The notes under the pieces: model-generated | What the model was told of the DNA's origin: nothing | What the model saw: only the letters and a program-made list of their open reading frames with translations | Databases searched by the model: none | Shown here: positions 49,245 through 57,258 of the stretch, in pieces | Layout of the letters: every line of letters starts with the position of its first letter | Position numbering within the stretch: position 1 is the stretch's first letter | Position numbers and translations under genes: made by a program | Source: Actinomycetota bacterium | GTDB lineage: Bacteria > Actinomycetota > Acidimicrobiia > Acidimicrobiales > CADCSY01 | DNA length: 64,000 nt | Assembly: GCA_004366205.1 (NCBI GenBank) | Contig: SIRW01000097.1 | Span: 34,174 to 98,173, forward strand | Direction of reading: 5' to 3'

Positions 49245-50015
49245 ATGCCACCCCGGGTCCGGGTCTCGTTGACGGCGCGCAACGTCGCCCAGGTCCGCTC
49301 CCGGATCGAGCGGCCCGAAGTCCCGACCGGCGACGCCGAGGCCGAGGACCGCCTGACCCGGTCGATGCGCCCCGTGCTGCCCACCCAGCTCCCCGGACTG
49401 CGGGCCTACATCGAGGCGCGCACCCGCTTCTTCGACCGCGCCCTGCTGCGCGCCTGCGGGACGGGGGTCCAGCAGGTGGTCGTCGTCGGCGCCGGGTACG
49501 ACGGCCGCGCGCTGCGGTACCGCCAGCCGGGCGTGACGTTCTTCGAGCTCGACCACCCCGTCACCCAGGAGGACAAGCGCCGGCGCCTCGCCGAGCTCGG
49601 GGTCGAGGCGGGCGACGTGCGGTTCGTCCCGATCGACTTCGGCCACCAGGCCCCGGCGGACGTGCTCGCCGGCGCCGGTCACGACCCCGACCGGCCCACC
49701 CACTTCATGTGCGAGGGCGTGACCCCCTACATCCCGCTCGACGCGCTGCACGCCACCTTCACCTCGCTGCGGTCCTGCGCCGGGGCGGGCAGCACCTTCG
49801 CCGTCGACTGGGCCGAGGAGCGGCCCCGGGCCGACGTGCTGCGCCGGGCCGTGCTGGGCGTCGTGCGGCTCGGCACGGTGCTGGTGGGCGAGCGCATCGT
49901 GACGACCGTGACCACCGAGGAGGCCGGCGACGTCCTGCGCGCCGCGGGCTGGACCGACGTCGCGACCGAACGGGCAGGGGGGTACCCGGCGCTGCTGTCG
50001 CTCGCCCGACCGTGA
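49245..50015 (+). CDS. Class I SAM-dependent methyltransferase (leucine-carboxyl/TIGR00027-like)
   Basis: A 256-aa protein of the PPM1/Tcmp family. The AdoMet motif VVVVGAGYDGRALRY is followed by FFELDHPVTQEDKRRRL, VRFVPIDFGHQ and FMCEGVTPYIPLDAL, all characteristic. These proteins are common in actinobacteria and are thought to be O-methyltransferases; the acceptor is unknown. The ATG at 49245 precedes the N-terminal TARNVAQVRS region of the family. It converges on the enoyl-CoA hydratase with 21 bp between stops. Confidence 0.88.
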   Translation: MPPRVRVSLTARNVAQVRSRIERPEVPTGDAEAEDRLTRSMRPVLPTQLPGLRAYIEARTRFFDRALLRACGTGVQQVVVVGAGYDGRALRYRQPGVTFFELDHPVTQEDKRRRLAELGVEAGDVRFVPIDFGHQAPADVLAGAGHDPDRPTHFMCEGVTPYIPLDALHATFTSLRSCAGAGSTFAVDWAEERPRADVLRRAVLGVVRLGTVLVGERIVTTVTTEEAGDVLRAAGWTDVATERAGGYPALLSLARP

Positions 50016-50036
50016 CGGGTCGGGCCGGTCCGGGCG

Positions 50037-50870
50037 TCAGGCGTTGAACTCGGGCTCGCGCTTCTCGAAGTACGCCATGACCGCCTCGACCTGGTTGGGG
50101 CTGCCGATGAGGGCGCCGATCTCGGACCGCTCGTCGGCGAACTGGGCCGCCGCGTCCCGGCCGGGCGAGGCGTTCAGCAGCCGCTTGGCCGCCCGCACGG
50201 CGTCGGGGCTCTTCCTTGCGATCTCGCGGGCCAGCGCCAGGGCGTCGTCGAGCGGTGTGTCGCTCACCCGCGTAGCCAGGCCGATGCGCACGGCCTCCTC
50301 ACCGGAGACCATGCGACCCGTGAACGTCAGCTCCTTGGCCACGTCGAGGCCGACCAGGCGGGGCAGCATCCAGGTCCCGGTCATGTCGGGCACGAGCCCC
50401 CAGCGGATCTCGAGGATCGAGATACGGGCGTCGGGCGCCACGATGCGGATGTCGGCGCCGAGCGCGATCTGCGCGCCGCCGCCGAGCGCCACCCCGTGGA
50501 CCGCGGCGATCACCGGCGCCGGCACCTCCTGCCACACGTAGGCCGCCTGCTGGCCCAGATGCGTGATGCGGCCGTCGGTGCTGGCGATGCCCGCCAGCCC
50601 ACCACCGTCCCCCGGGGCGCCGCCACCATCATCGCGGCTGGCGCCGCCGCCGGCCATGGCCTGGAAGCTGCCGAAGTCGAGGCCCGCGCAGAACCCCCGC
50701 CCCTCACCGGAGAGCACGACCGCCCGCACCGAGGTGTCCTGCTTCAGTCGCTCGCCGGCCTCGACCAGCGCACTGAACATCGCCCCGTCGAGGGCGTTGA
50801 TCTTGTCGGGCCGGGAGAGGCGGACGTCCGCGACCCCGTCCTCCACGTCGATCTGCACCCGCTGCGTCAT
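50037..50870 (-). CDS. Enoyl-CoA hydratase/isomerase (crotonase family)
   Basis: A 277-aa crotonase-fold protein. The oxyanion-hole segments are GRGFCAGLDFGSFQ and HGVALGGGAQIALGADIRI; a WGLVPDMTG stretch is where hydratases place a catalytic Glu and here has Asp (PDM), so isomerase, hydratase or another activity is open. An insert of about 20 Gly/Asp-rich residues follows the first motif. The ATG at 50870 has GGGGAG 8 nt before it. Likely acts in fatty-acid or aromatic-acid breakdown. Confidence 0.88.
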   Translation of the reverse strand: MTQRVQIDVEDGVADVRLSRPDKINALDGAMFSALVEAGERLKQDTSVRAVVLSGEGRGFCAGLDFGSFQAMAGGGASRDDGGGAPGDGGGLAGIASTDGRITHLGQQAAYVWQEVPAPVIAAVHGVALGGGAQIALGADIRIVAPDARISILEIRWGLVPDMTGTWMLPRLVGLDVAKELTFTGRMVSGEEAVRIGLATRVSDTPLDDALALAREIARKSPDAVRAAKRLLNASPGRDAAAQFADERSEIGALIGSPNQVEAVMAYFEKREPEFNA

Positions 50871-51051
50871 CGGCTCGCTCCCCTCGTCGGTACCGGCGCG
50901 GCCCATCTTCGTCGCGGCTCCGGCGGCACCGCCAAGCCGCCCGCCAAGCGATCGCCAAGCCGGTGCCCAGCGGCGTCCCGCACCGTGACACCTGTCCGGG
51001 AACCAACCCCCCGGCGCCACCGTCGAATCCCCACACCCCGGGAGGACTCCG

Positions 51052-51261
51052 ATGCACACCTTCGCCCACCACCAGCTCGTCCGGGACCGCCAGGCCCGCA
51101 TGCAGGCGCTCGCCGAGCGCCGGCGCATCCGGTCCGAGGACCGCCGGGGGCGCCGCGCCTGGGTGCCCCGCCGGCTCGACCGTCGACCGTCCGCTCCCGT
51201 CGTCGTGCTCGCACCCCGAGCCGGGGACCTCATGGTCGCCCGCCCCGACGCCGCCGCCTGA
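51052..51261 (+). CDS. Small basic protein, unknown function
   Basis: A 69-aa, Arg-rich protein (MHTFAHHQLVRDRQARMQAL, then AERRRIRSEDRRGRR). Nothing membrane-like. A GGGAGGA ribosome binding site lies 5 nt upstream of the ATG at 51052, one of the strongest in the window, so it is probably a real gene. The N-terminal helix is amphipathic and positively charged, which could contact nucleic acid or membrane; this is a guess. The 100-bp space to the next gene is Cys/Pro-codon-like but shows no further gene. Confidence 0.6.
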   Translation: MHTFAHHQLVRDRQARMQALAERRRIRSEDRRGRRAWVPRRLDRRPSAPVVVLAPRAGDLMVARPDAAA

Positions 51262-51361
51262 ACCCGGCCCGGCGGACGCACCAGCAGCCAGCACCCACCA
51301 CCCACCACTCCATCGAACCCACCCGACCCGTCGCCGACGGGCGACCCCAAGGAGAGCAGCC

Positions 51362-52453
51362 GTGCACACCTACCCGACAGCCACCACCAACCGACGAACC
51401 GGCCTCCCGTGGCTCCTCGCCTTCGGCGTCCTGCTCGTCGTGATCGTGCTCGTCGCCGCCTGCGGCACCGGAGACACCGCCGCCGGTGGCGATCCGCCGG
51501 GCGAGGGCACCCCGATCCTCGTCGACTGGATCTCACGCACCACGCCGGACGCGACCGGCGAGTACCGCGTGCGGTTCTGCGAGGGCGACGGCCCCTTCCT
51601 CTGCGTCGAGAAGGACGGCGAGGTGATCGGCGCCATCGAGCTCGGTGACCTGCCCGTCGGCAGCTACGACGTGCTCCGTGACGCGCTGGCGGGCGGCGCG
51701 ACCGAGCTCGAGGCGCTGGAGGCGCTCGCCGCCGGCCACGCCGAGCACTTCGCGAAGGACCGGGCCGACGGGTGCGGTGCGGGTTACGAGTTCGCCGCCG
51801 ACGAGCCCGCCCGGGTCACCGTCGCCGGCAAGCCCGGCCTCCGGTACGGCTTCGCGGTCAGCCTGGACGGTCGGGTGGTCGAGCGCTCGATCAGCTACGC
51901 GGTGATCGAGGGCGACACGCTCTACCTGCTCGTGGCGGGTGGGCTCGACGAGGGCGCGTGCCTCGACCACCTCAACGAGATGAGCGTCGCCGACCTCGAG
52001 GCGTTCGCACCGGTGCTCGACCGGCTGGCGGCGGGCAGCAGGCTCCCCGCCCCCACGGCCGAGCCTCCGGCCGAGGGCGACCAGCGGGTCGTCACCGCCA
52101 GGATCAAGGAGATCGACACGGCCAGCGCGTCGATCGAGCTCGACGAGCTTGAGATCCTGACCGGTGAGGAGGCCCGCCAGGCCGCCATCGAGGCCGGTGA
52201 GATCGAGCCCGGCGAGAACGTCCCCAACGACGTCTGGCTCCGGGACACCGACGCCACCACCGAGCGGCTCACCATCGACCCCGACGCCCTCGTCTGGGTC
52301 TACGACTGCACCGCCGGCTGCGAGCAGGTCCAGGTCGACCTCGGCGCCTTCCTGCGCCACGAGGTCGAGCCCTACGGCGGCGAGCTCGCCGTCTGGGAGA
52401 TCACGATCACCGGCGACGTGATCACGAGCGTGCTCGAGGTCTACCTGCCGTAG
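51362..52453 (+). CDS. Secreted lipoprotein, unknown function
   Basis: A 363-aa lipoprotein. A hydrophobic segment ends in the lipobox LVAAC (Cys about residue 35), so it should be anchored outside the membrane. The mature part is acidic, with two pairs of cysteines and a C-terminal module (VTARIKEIDTASASIELDELEILTG ... VYDCTAGCEQVQVDLGAFL) that looks like a separate beta domain. I do not recognise the family. The GTG has an AAGGAGAG ribosome binding site. A terminator hairpin follows the stop. Confidence 0.75.
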   Translation: MHTYPTATTNRRTGLPWLLAFGVLLVVIVLVAACGTGDTAAGGDPPGEGTPILVDWISRTTPDATGEYRVRFCEGDGPFLCVEKDGEVIGAIELGDLPVGSYDVLRDALAGGATELEALEALAAGHAEHFAKDRADGCGAGYEFAADEPARVTVAGKPGLRYGFAVSLDGRVVERSISYAVIEGDTLYLLVAGGLDEGACLDHLNEMSVADLEAFAPVLDRLAAGSRLPAPTAEPPAEGDQRVVTARIKEIDTASASIELDELEILTGEEARQAAIEAGEIEPGENVPNDVWLRDTDATTERLTIDPDALVWVYDCTAGCEQVQVDLGAFLRHEVEPYGGELAVWEITITGDVITSVLEVYLP

Positions 52454-52470
52454 GTCACCCCGTCCCGCGG

Positions 52471-52500
52471 CGAGGGTCGGTCCAGGCGGACCGGCCCTCG
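52471..52500. terminator. Bidirectional hairpin terminator
   Basis: 13-bp arms CGAGGGTCGGTCC (52471-52483) and GGACCGGCCCTCG (52488-52500), one G-T mismatch, loop AGGC, between convergent ends at 52453 and 52508. Confidence 0.75.
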
Positions 52501-52507
52501 TCCGCGC

Positions 52508-54427
52508 CTACAGCAGCTCGTAGTCGTCGAGGTCCGGTTCCCGGGTCTGCTGCCAGTACTCCAGCAGGCTGAAGGGCCAGTTCTGGGCGCTGCGCCCCGT
52601 TGCGTTCTTGTACCAGCTGTTCACCGACGACACGCCCCACGCCATCTTGAGGTTCGCGGCGTCGACCCGCTCGTTGTACGCGTCGTGCACCTCCGGGCGG
52701 GGGTCGATCGCCCGGTGGCCGGTCGCCAGCAGCTCGCGGATGCACCCGACGATGTAGCGCGCCTCGCACTCCGAGAAGTACGTGATGCTGCCGTTCACCA
52801 CGATGTTCGTGTTCGGGCCGTACATCAGGAAGAAGTTGGGGAACCCCGGCAGGGTGATGCCCAGGTACGCCCTGGCGTCGCCGGCCCAGCGCTCGTGCAG
52901 GTCGACTCCGCCCCGGCCGACCACCTTCATCGGCGTCAGGAACTCCGAGGCCTTGAACCCGGTGCCGTAGACGATGACGTCGGCGCGGTGCACGGTGCCG
53001 TCGGCCGTCCGCACCCCGTCGGCGGTGATCTCCTCGATGGGGTCGGTCACGAGGTGCACGTCCTCCCGCTTCAGGGTCCGGGCCCACACCCCGTTGTCGC
53101 GGATGAACCGCTTGGCGAACGGCGGGTAGTCGGGGATCACGTGCTCGAGCAGCTCGGGCGCGTCGGCGAACTCGGCCTGGAGGTAGCCGGCGAGCAGCTG
53201 GCGGACGAGCTCGTTCAGTTGGCTGACCGACTGCTCGCCCTGCCAGTCGGGGTCGACGGTCGCCGCCGGCATCAGGCCCTCGACGTTGCGCCAGAAGATC
53301 CAGAACCGGTACCAGTTGGCGTAGCCGGGCACGTTGCGGAACAGCCACAGGGCGCCGGGTTCGACCGGGTCGTGGTAGTTCGGCGTGGGGATGAACCAGG
53401 CGGGCGTACGCTGGAAGACCGTCAGCTCGGCGGCGACCTCGGCCACCTCGGGGATGAACTGGGCGGCGCTGGCCCCCGTGCCGATGACCGCCACCCGCTT
53501 CCCGGTCAGGTCGACGTCGTGGTCCCAGCGGGCAGAGTGGAACGCCGGGCCCTCGAAGCGCTCGAGGCCCGGGATGTCGGGCAGGTTGGGGCGGTTCAGC
53601 TGGCCGACGGCGCTCACGACGGCGTGGGCCTCGACCGTGTCCTCCTCGCCGGCGGCGGTCACGACCTGCAGCGTCCAGGTCATGGTCGACTCGTCGAGCT
53701 CGACCGAGGTCACCTCGGTCCCGAAGCGGATGAGCGGGCGCAGGCCGCACTCGTCGGCGACCCGGCGGAAGTAGTCGAGAAGCACCGGTTGGGACGAGAA
53801 GTGCTCGGGCCAGTCGGGCCGCTGGGCGAAGGAGTAGCTGTAGAAGTGGTTCGACACGTCGACGCGGCAGCCCGGGTAGGTGTTCTCCCACCACGTCCCA
53901 CCCACGTCGTCGTTCTTCTCGAGCACCACGACCTCGACGCCGGCCTGGCGCAGGCGGTGGGCGGCGACCAGCCCGGACATGCCCGCACCGATGACAGCGA
54001 CGCGGAACGGCCGGTCCGGCGCCAGCTCCTCCTTGCGCCAGGTGGGCGTCCGCAGGTCCTCGCTGAGGTTCAGCTCCTCGCGCAGCAGCTCGAGGTAGGG
54101 CTCGATGTCGGCGCCGCCGGCGGTGAACGTCAGCAGCCGCCGGAGGGTCCCCGCATCGGGAGGGGCGGGCGCCGAGGGGCCGGCGGCGCGCAGGCGCCGC
54201 AGGGCCGCGAAGGCCAGCTCCCGGGCCTCGGCCTGCTGGTCGGGCGAGAGCCCCGCCGTGGGGTCCATCAGCACCGACAGGTCGGGGCGGAGGTGGTCGG
54301 GGACGAGCGACAGGTCGCCGCTCGCCCACGCCAGCGCTGGCAGGAGCGCCGGCACCTCGGCGTGCGCGAGGGCGGAGCGGATCGTTTCGTCGTCCGCGGC
54401 GGCCAGGTCGATCGAGAAGTCGGCCAT
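52508..54427 (-). CDS. Baeyer-Villiger flavin monooxygenase
   Basis: A 639-aa class B flavoprotein monooxygenase. An added N-terminal region of about 140 residues precedes the FAD motif VAVIGAGMSGLVAAHRL. The Baeyer-Villiger fingerprint FEGPAFHSARW fits FxGxxxHxxxW, and a second Rossmann motif (VAVIGTGASAAQF) binds NADPH. GTGFKASEF is also typical. It should insert oxygen next to a ketone, giving an ester or lactone. The ATG at 54427 is preferred because CAAGAT lies 7 nt upstream and the ATG at 54436 would overlap that box. Confidence 0.92.
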   Translation of the reverse strand: MADFSIDLAAADDETIRSALAHAEVPALLPALAWASGDLSLVPDHLRPDLSVLMDPTAGLSPDQQAEARELAFAALRRLRAAGPSAPAPPDAGTLRRLLTFTAGGADIEPYLELLREELNLSEDLRTPTWRKEELAPDRPFRVAVIGAGMSGLVAAHRLRQAGVEVVVLEKNDDVGGTWWENTYPGCRVDVSNHFYSYSFAQRPDWPEHFSSQPVLLDYFRRVADECGLRPLIRFGTEVTSVELDESTMTWTLQVVTAAGEEDTVEAHAVVSAVGQLNRPNLPDIPGLERFEGPAFHSARWDHDVDLTGKRVAVIGTGASAAQFIPEVAEVAAELTVFQRTPAWFIPTPNYHDPVEPGALWLFRNVPGYANWYRFWIFWRNVEGLMPAATVDPDWQGEQSVSQLNELVRQLLAGYLQAEFADAPELLEHVIPDYPPFAKRFIRDNGVWARTLKREDVHLVTDPIEEITADGVRTADGTVHRADVIVYGTGFKASEFLTPMKVVGRGGVDLHERWAGDARAYLGITLPGFPNFFLMYGPNTNIVVNGSITYFSECEARYIVGCIRELLATGHRAIDPRPEVHDAYNERVDAANLKMAWGVSSVNSWYKNATGRSAQNWPFSLLEYWQQTREPDLDDYELL

Positions 54428-54507
54428 GCCCGCCATCTTGACGCGTCGACAGCGTTGCTGACACCCGCGTCAGCAGCCGGGTCATCGCGAGAACATATTT
54501 GAACGGA

Positions 54508-54513
54508 TATACT
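54508..54513 (+). promoter_or_regulatory. -10 box of a leaderless promoter for the AbiE-like pair
   Basis: TATACT ends 7 nt before the GTG at 54521; the AT-rich stretch 54493-54513 stands out in this GC-rich region. Confidence 0.6.
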
Positions 54514-54520
54514 AGGGCCG

Positions 54521-55021
54521 GTGGATCCCGTCCGGCGCCTTCGGCTGATCGCCGGTGTCACCCAGCAGGAGCTCGCCGCCCGGGGGGCGACATCCCAGCC
54601 GGCGATCGCCGCGTACGAGGCGGGCCGCAAGAGTCCGACGCTCCGGACCCTCGAACGGCTCGCCCGGGCCTGCGCCGTCGAGGTGGTCGTCGACTTCGTG
54701 CCGCCTCTCACCCGCGAGGACCGTCGCAGCCTGGAGCTGCACGCCGAGATCGCGGCTCGCCTGCTCGACGATCCGGCGGCCGTCATCCACCGCGCCCGGC
54801 GCACCCTCCGGCGCATGCGCTCGGTGCAACCCTCGGCCGCGGCGCTGCTGGACGAGTGGGAACGGCTTGTCGACGGTCCGCTCCCCGAGCTGGTGGCGGT
54901 GTTGACCGACGCTCGCCCGCAGGCCCGCGAGCTCCGCCAGGTGACACCGTTCGCCGGGGTGCTGTCCGCCCGCGAGCGTGCGGTCGTCTACCGCCGGTTC
55001 CAGCGGGCGGAGTCGGCGTGA
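54521..55021 (+). CDS. XRE-type HTH protein, probable antitoxin
   Basis: A 166-aa protein. An N-terminal XRE helix-turn-helix (LRLIAGVTQQELAARGATSQ, then YEAGRKSPTLRTLERLARA) is followed by a helical domain. Its stop overlaps the nucleotidyltransferase gene by 4 bp. This order, HTH antitoxin then nucleotidyltransferase, is that of AbiE-like (type IV) toxin-antitoxin pairs. A TATACT -10 box 7 nt before the GTG suggests autoregulation at that site. Role in phage defence is possible. Confidence 0.75.
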   Translation: MDPVRRLRLIAGVTQQELAARGATSQPAIAAYEAGRKSPTLRTLERLARACAVEVVVDFVPPLTREDRRSLELHAEIAARLLDDPAAVIHRARRTLRRMRSVQPSAAALLDEWERLVDGPLPELVAVLTDARPQARELRQVTPFAGVLSARERAVVYRRFQRAESA

Positions 55022-55569
55022 AGCGCGAGCACTTCGACCACGCGGTGCGCGCCGCGGCTGCGGTGCTCGGGGTCGACGAGGTGATCGTCATCGGCAGTCA
55101 GGCGGTGCACGGTTCGCTCGACGAGCCGGTGCCCGAGGCGGTGCAGCGTTCGGTCGAGGTCGACGTCGTGCCACCCGAGGACCCCGATGGCCACCTCGCC
55201 GACCTCGTCGACGGCTCCATCGGCGAGGCATCGCTCTTCCACGAGACGTTCGGGTTCTACGCCCAGGGGGTGTCGGCGACCACGGCGGTGCTGCCGGACG
55301 GTTGGCGGGAGCGCCTCGTCCGCTACTGCTCCCCGGGGACGAACGGCGTGACGGCCTGGTGCCTGGAGCTGCACGATCTGTGGGTGGCGAAGGCGGTCGC
55401 AGGCCGCACGAAGGACGCCGAGCTCTGCGACGCCCTGCTCGCCGACGGGCACGTCGATCCCGGAACGCTACGTGAGCGGGTGTCGGCCGTGCCCGGGCTC
55501 GGCGACGAGGTCCGGCGGCGCGTGCTCAGCTGGCTCGAGCGGCCAGGTGCACGCCCGGGCAGGGGCTGA
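55018..55569 (+). CDS. Nucleotidyltransferase-fold protein (DUF6036/AbiEii-like), probable toxin
   Basis: A 183-aa protein with a nucleotidyltransferase core: VIVIGSQAVHGSL (GS motif) and SVEVDVVPPED (second acidic pair); LELHDLWVAKAVAGRTKD follows. AbiEii-type toxins transfer nucleotides to tRNA or other targets. The GTG overlaps the HTH gene stop by 4 bp. Two copies of the palindrome family follow the gene. Confidence 0.72.
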   Translation: MKREHFDHAVRAAAAVLGVDEVIVIGSQAVHGSLDEPVPEAVQRSVEVDVVPPEDPDGHLADLVDGSIGEASLFHETFGFYAQGVSATTAVLPDGWRERLVRYCSPGTNGVTAWCLELHDLWVAKAVAGRTKDAELCDALLADGHVDPGTLRERVSAVPGLGDEVRRRVLSWLERPGARPGRG

Positions 55570-55583
55570 GGCCCTGGGTGCGG

Positions 55584-55636
55584 CCCGCACTTTGTGGACC
55601 CTGAACGTCGACATGCGACGTCGAGGGTCCGGAAAG
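55584..55636. repeat. Large-loop palindrome, copy B
   Basis: Arms CTTTGTGGACCCT (55590-55602) and AGGGTCCGGAAAG (55624-55636), two mismatches, with an inner ACGTCG/CGACGT stem. Its first 48 bp (55584-55631) are identical to 55656-55703. Confidence 0.85.
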
Positions 55637-55655
55637 GGCGCGGTATCCGGCCTCC

Positions 55656-55708
55656 CCCGCACTTTGTGGACCCTGAACGTCGACATGCGACGTCGAGGGT
55701 CCGCAAAG
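55656..55708. repeat. Large-loop palindrome, copy C
   Basis: 48 bp (55656-55703) identical to copy B, 72 bp downstream of it. The right arm ends AGGGTCCGCAAAG, one base different from copy B. Confidence 0.85.
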
Positions 55709-55786
55709 CGCGCTCGTCGATGGCCGCGGGGCGTTCGCGGCGCCGCCTCTCGTACACAGGGGGCTGAGCCGGCCGCCTCGGGCGGA

Positions 55787-56806
55787 TCAGCGCAGCGGGG
55801 TGTGGGCGGCGGGCACGACCTCGGCGGGCGGCGGGGAGCCGGGCGGGGTGCCGTCGCCGAAGGGGCGGCCCCCGAGCGCCTCGCGGCCATGGGGGGTGAC
55901 CCAACCGGAAAGATCCGGGCCGAGCGGCACGATGCCCGAGGGGTTCAGGTCGGTGTGCACCTCGTAGTAGTGGCGCTTGATGTGGTCGAAGTCGATCGTG
56001 TCGCCGAAGCCGGGGGTCTGGAACAGGTCCCGGGCGTAGGCCCACAGCACCGGCAGCTCGGTGAGCTTGTGGCGGTTGCACTTGAAGTGACCGTGGTACA
56101 CGGCGTCGAACCGCACGAGCGTGGTGAACAGCCGCACGTCGGCCTCGGTGATCGTGTCACCCACGAGGTAGCGCTGGTCCTCCAGCCGGTCCGACAGCCA
56201 GTCCAGGGTGTCGAAGAGCCGGCGGAACGCCCGCTCGTAGGCTCCCTGGTCGCTCGAGAACCCGCACGTGTAGACCCCGTCGTTGACGTCCCGGTAGACG
56301 CGGTCCATGACCTCGTCGATCTCGTCCCGCCGGTCCTCGGGGTACAGGTCGGGCGCGCCGGGACGATGGTGGGCGCGCCACTCGACGGCGAGGTCGAGCG
56401 TGATCTGTTGGGGGTCGTTGGTGACCACCGCGCCGCTCGGCACGTCCACGACGGCGGGCACGGTGATGCCCTTGTCGTATCCGGGATCGCGGGCGAGGTA
56501 GGCGTCCCGGAGGAAGTGGATGCCGAGCACGGGGTCCCGCCCGCCCGGATCGAGGTCGAACACCCAGCTGCGGGCGTCGTGGGTCGGCCCGGTCACGCCC
56601 ATGGGCAGCGCCTCCTCGAGCCCGAGCAGGCGGCGCACGATGATCGAGCGGTTCGCCCACGGGCAGGCCCGGCTCACGACGAGGCGGTAGCGGCCGGGCT
56701 CGACGGGATAGCCGTCACGGCCGTCCGCGGTGATGCGGGTGGTGAGGTAGTCGGTGTCGCGCTGGTACTCGCCCTGCTCGAGGTAGCTGGCCGTGGTCCG
56801 CGTCAT
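55787..56806 (-). CDS. Glutathionyl-hydroquinone reductase-type thiol transferase (YqjG/ECM4)
   Basis: A 339-aa GST-fold enzyme. The thioredoxin-like half has the active-site CPWA in VVSRACPWANRS, and the C-terminal helical half has TLVRFDAVYHGHFKCN, both family marks. These enzymes remove a thiol from hydroquinone conjugates. Actinobacteria use mycothiol rather than glutathione, so the cosubstrate is probably mycothiol. The ATG at 56806 (MTRTTASY) is chosen over a start eight codons earlier by a GAAGGG ribosome binding site. It lies 25 bp after the thioesterase gene on the same strand. Confidence 0.88.
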   Translation of the reverse strand: MTRTTASYLEQGEYQRDTDYLTTRITADGRDGYPVEPGRYRLVVSRACPWANRSIIVRRLLGLEEALPMGVTGPTHDARSWVFDLDPGGRDPVLGIHFLRDAYLARDPGYDKGITVPAVVDVPSGAVVTNDPQQITLDLAVEWRAHHRPGAPDLYPEDRRDEIDEVMDRVYRDVNDGVYTCGFSSDQGAYERAFRRLFDTLDWLSDRLEDQRYLVGDTITEADVRLFTTLVRFDAVYHGHFKCNRHKLTELPVLWAYARDLFQTPGFGDTIDFDHIKRHYYEVHTDLNPSGIVPLGPDLSGWVTPHGREALGGRPFGDGTPPGSPPPAEVVPAAHTPLR

Positions 56807-56831
56807 GTGGGGACCCTTCCCCGGGGCCACC

Positions 56832-57194
56832 TCAGCCGAAGCGTGACAGGTCGACCACGGCGCGCTGGTGGGTGCCCTCGGACAGCACGCGGTCGCCGCA
56901 GGTGACCTTGACCTGGAAGGTCAGGCGTCGCTTCTCGATCGTGTCGAGCCGGCAGGTGACCTCGACCTCCTCACCGGCGCTGGCGGCGGCCTCGTGGCTC
57001 ACGCACACGTGGGTGCCGACGGTCGTCTCGGTGTCGTCGAGGTGGTCCTGGGCGGTGGCCAGGCAGGTGCCCTCGATCAACTGGATCATCGACGGGGTCG
57101 ACAGGACCGGCATCGGCAGGTGCGGGGGCGCCATCTCGGCGGTGACGGCGTAGGTCGCGGCGCCCTCGATCCCCTCAGCGAGCGTCTCCTTCAT
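56832..57194 (-). CDS. Hotdog-fold thioesterase (FlK-like)
   Basis: A 120-aa protein like fluoroacetyl-CoA thioesterase FlK and related hotdog proteins: FlK-like start PPHLPMPVLSTPSMIQLIEG, then the substrate strand TVGTHVCVSHEAAASAGEEV. It should hydrolyse a small acyl-CoA. A TAGCAT -10 box is 7 nt before the ATG at 57194. It precedes the YqjG-type gene on the same strand, and its promoter faces the MFS gene's start region. Confidence 0.8.
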   Translation of the reverse strand: MKETLAEGIEGAATYAVTAEMAPPHLPMPVLSTPSMIQLIEGTCLATAQDHLDDTETTVGTHVCVSHEAAASAGEEVEVTCRLDTIEKRRLTFQVKVTCGDRVLSEGTHQRAVVDLSRFG

Positions 57195-57201
57195 GGCCGG
57201 G

Positions 57202-57207
57202 ATGCTA
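57202..57207 (-). promoter_or_regulatory. -10 box of a leaderless promoter for the FlK-like thioesterase
   Basis: TAGCAT on the minus strand ends 7 nt before the ATG at 57194. Confidence 0.5.
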
Positions 57208-57258
57208 ACGGTGGGGCGGGCGGGGTACGCCTGGGACGTCGACGACCGAGGGGAGCAG

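Noticed and set aside
55584..55708. CRISPR array
   Set aside because: Only two repeat copies, palindromic with large loops, no regular spacers and no cas genes; treated as an intergenic repeat.
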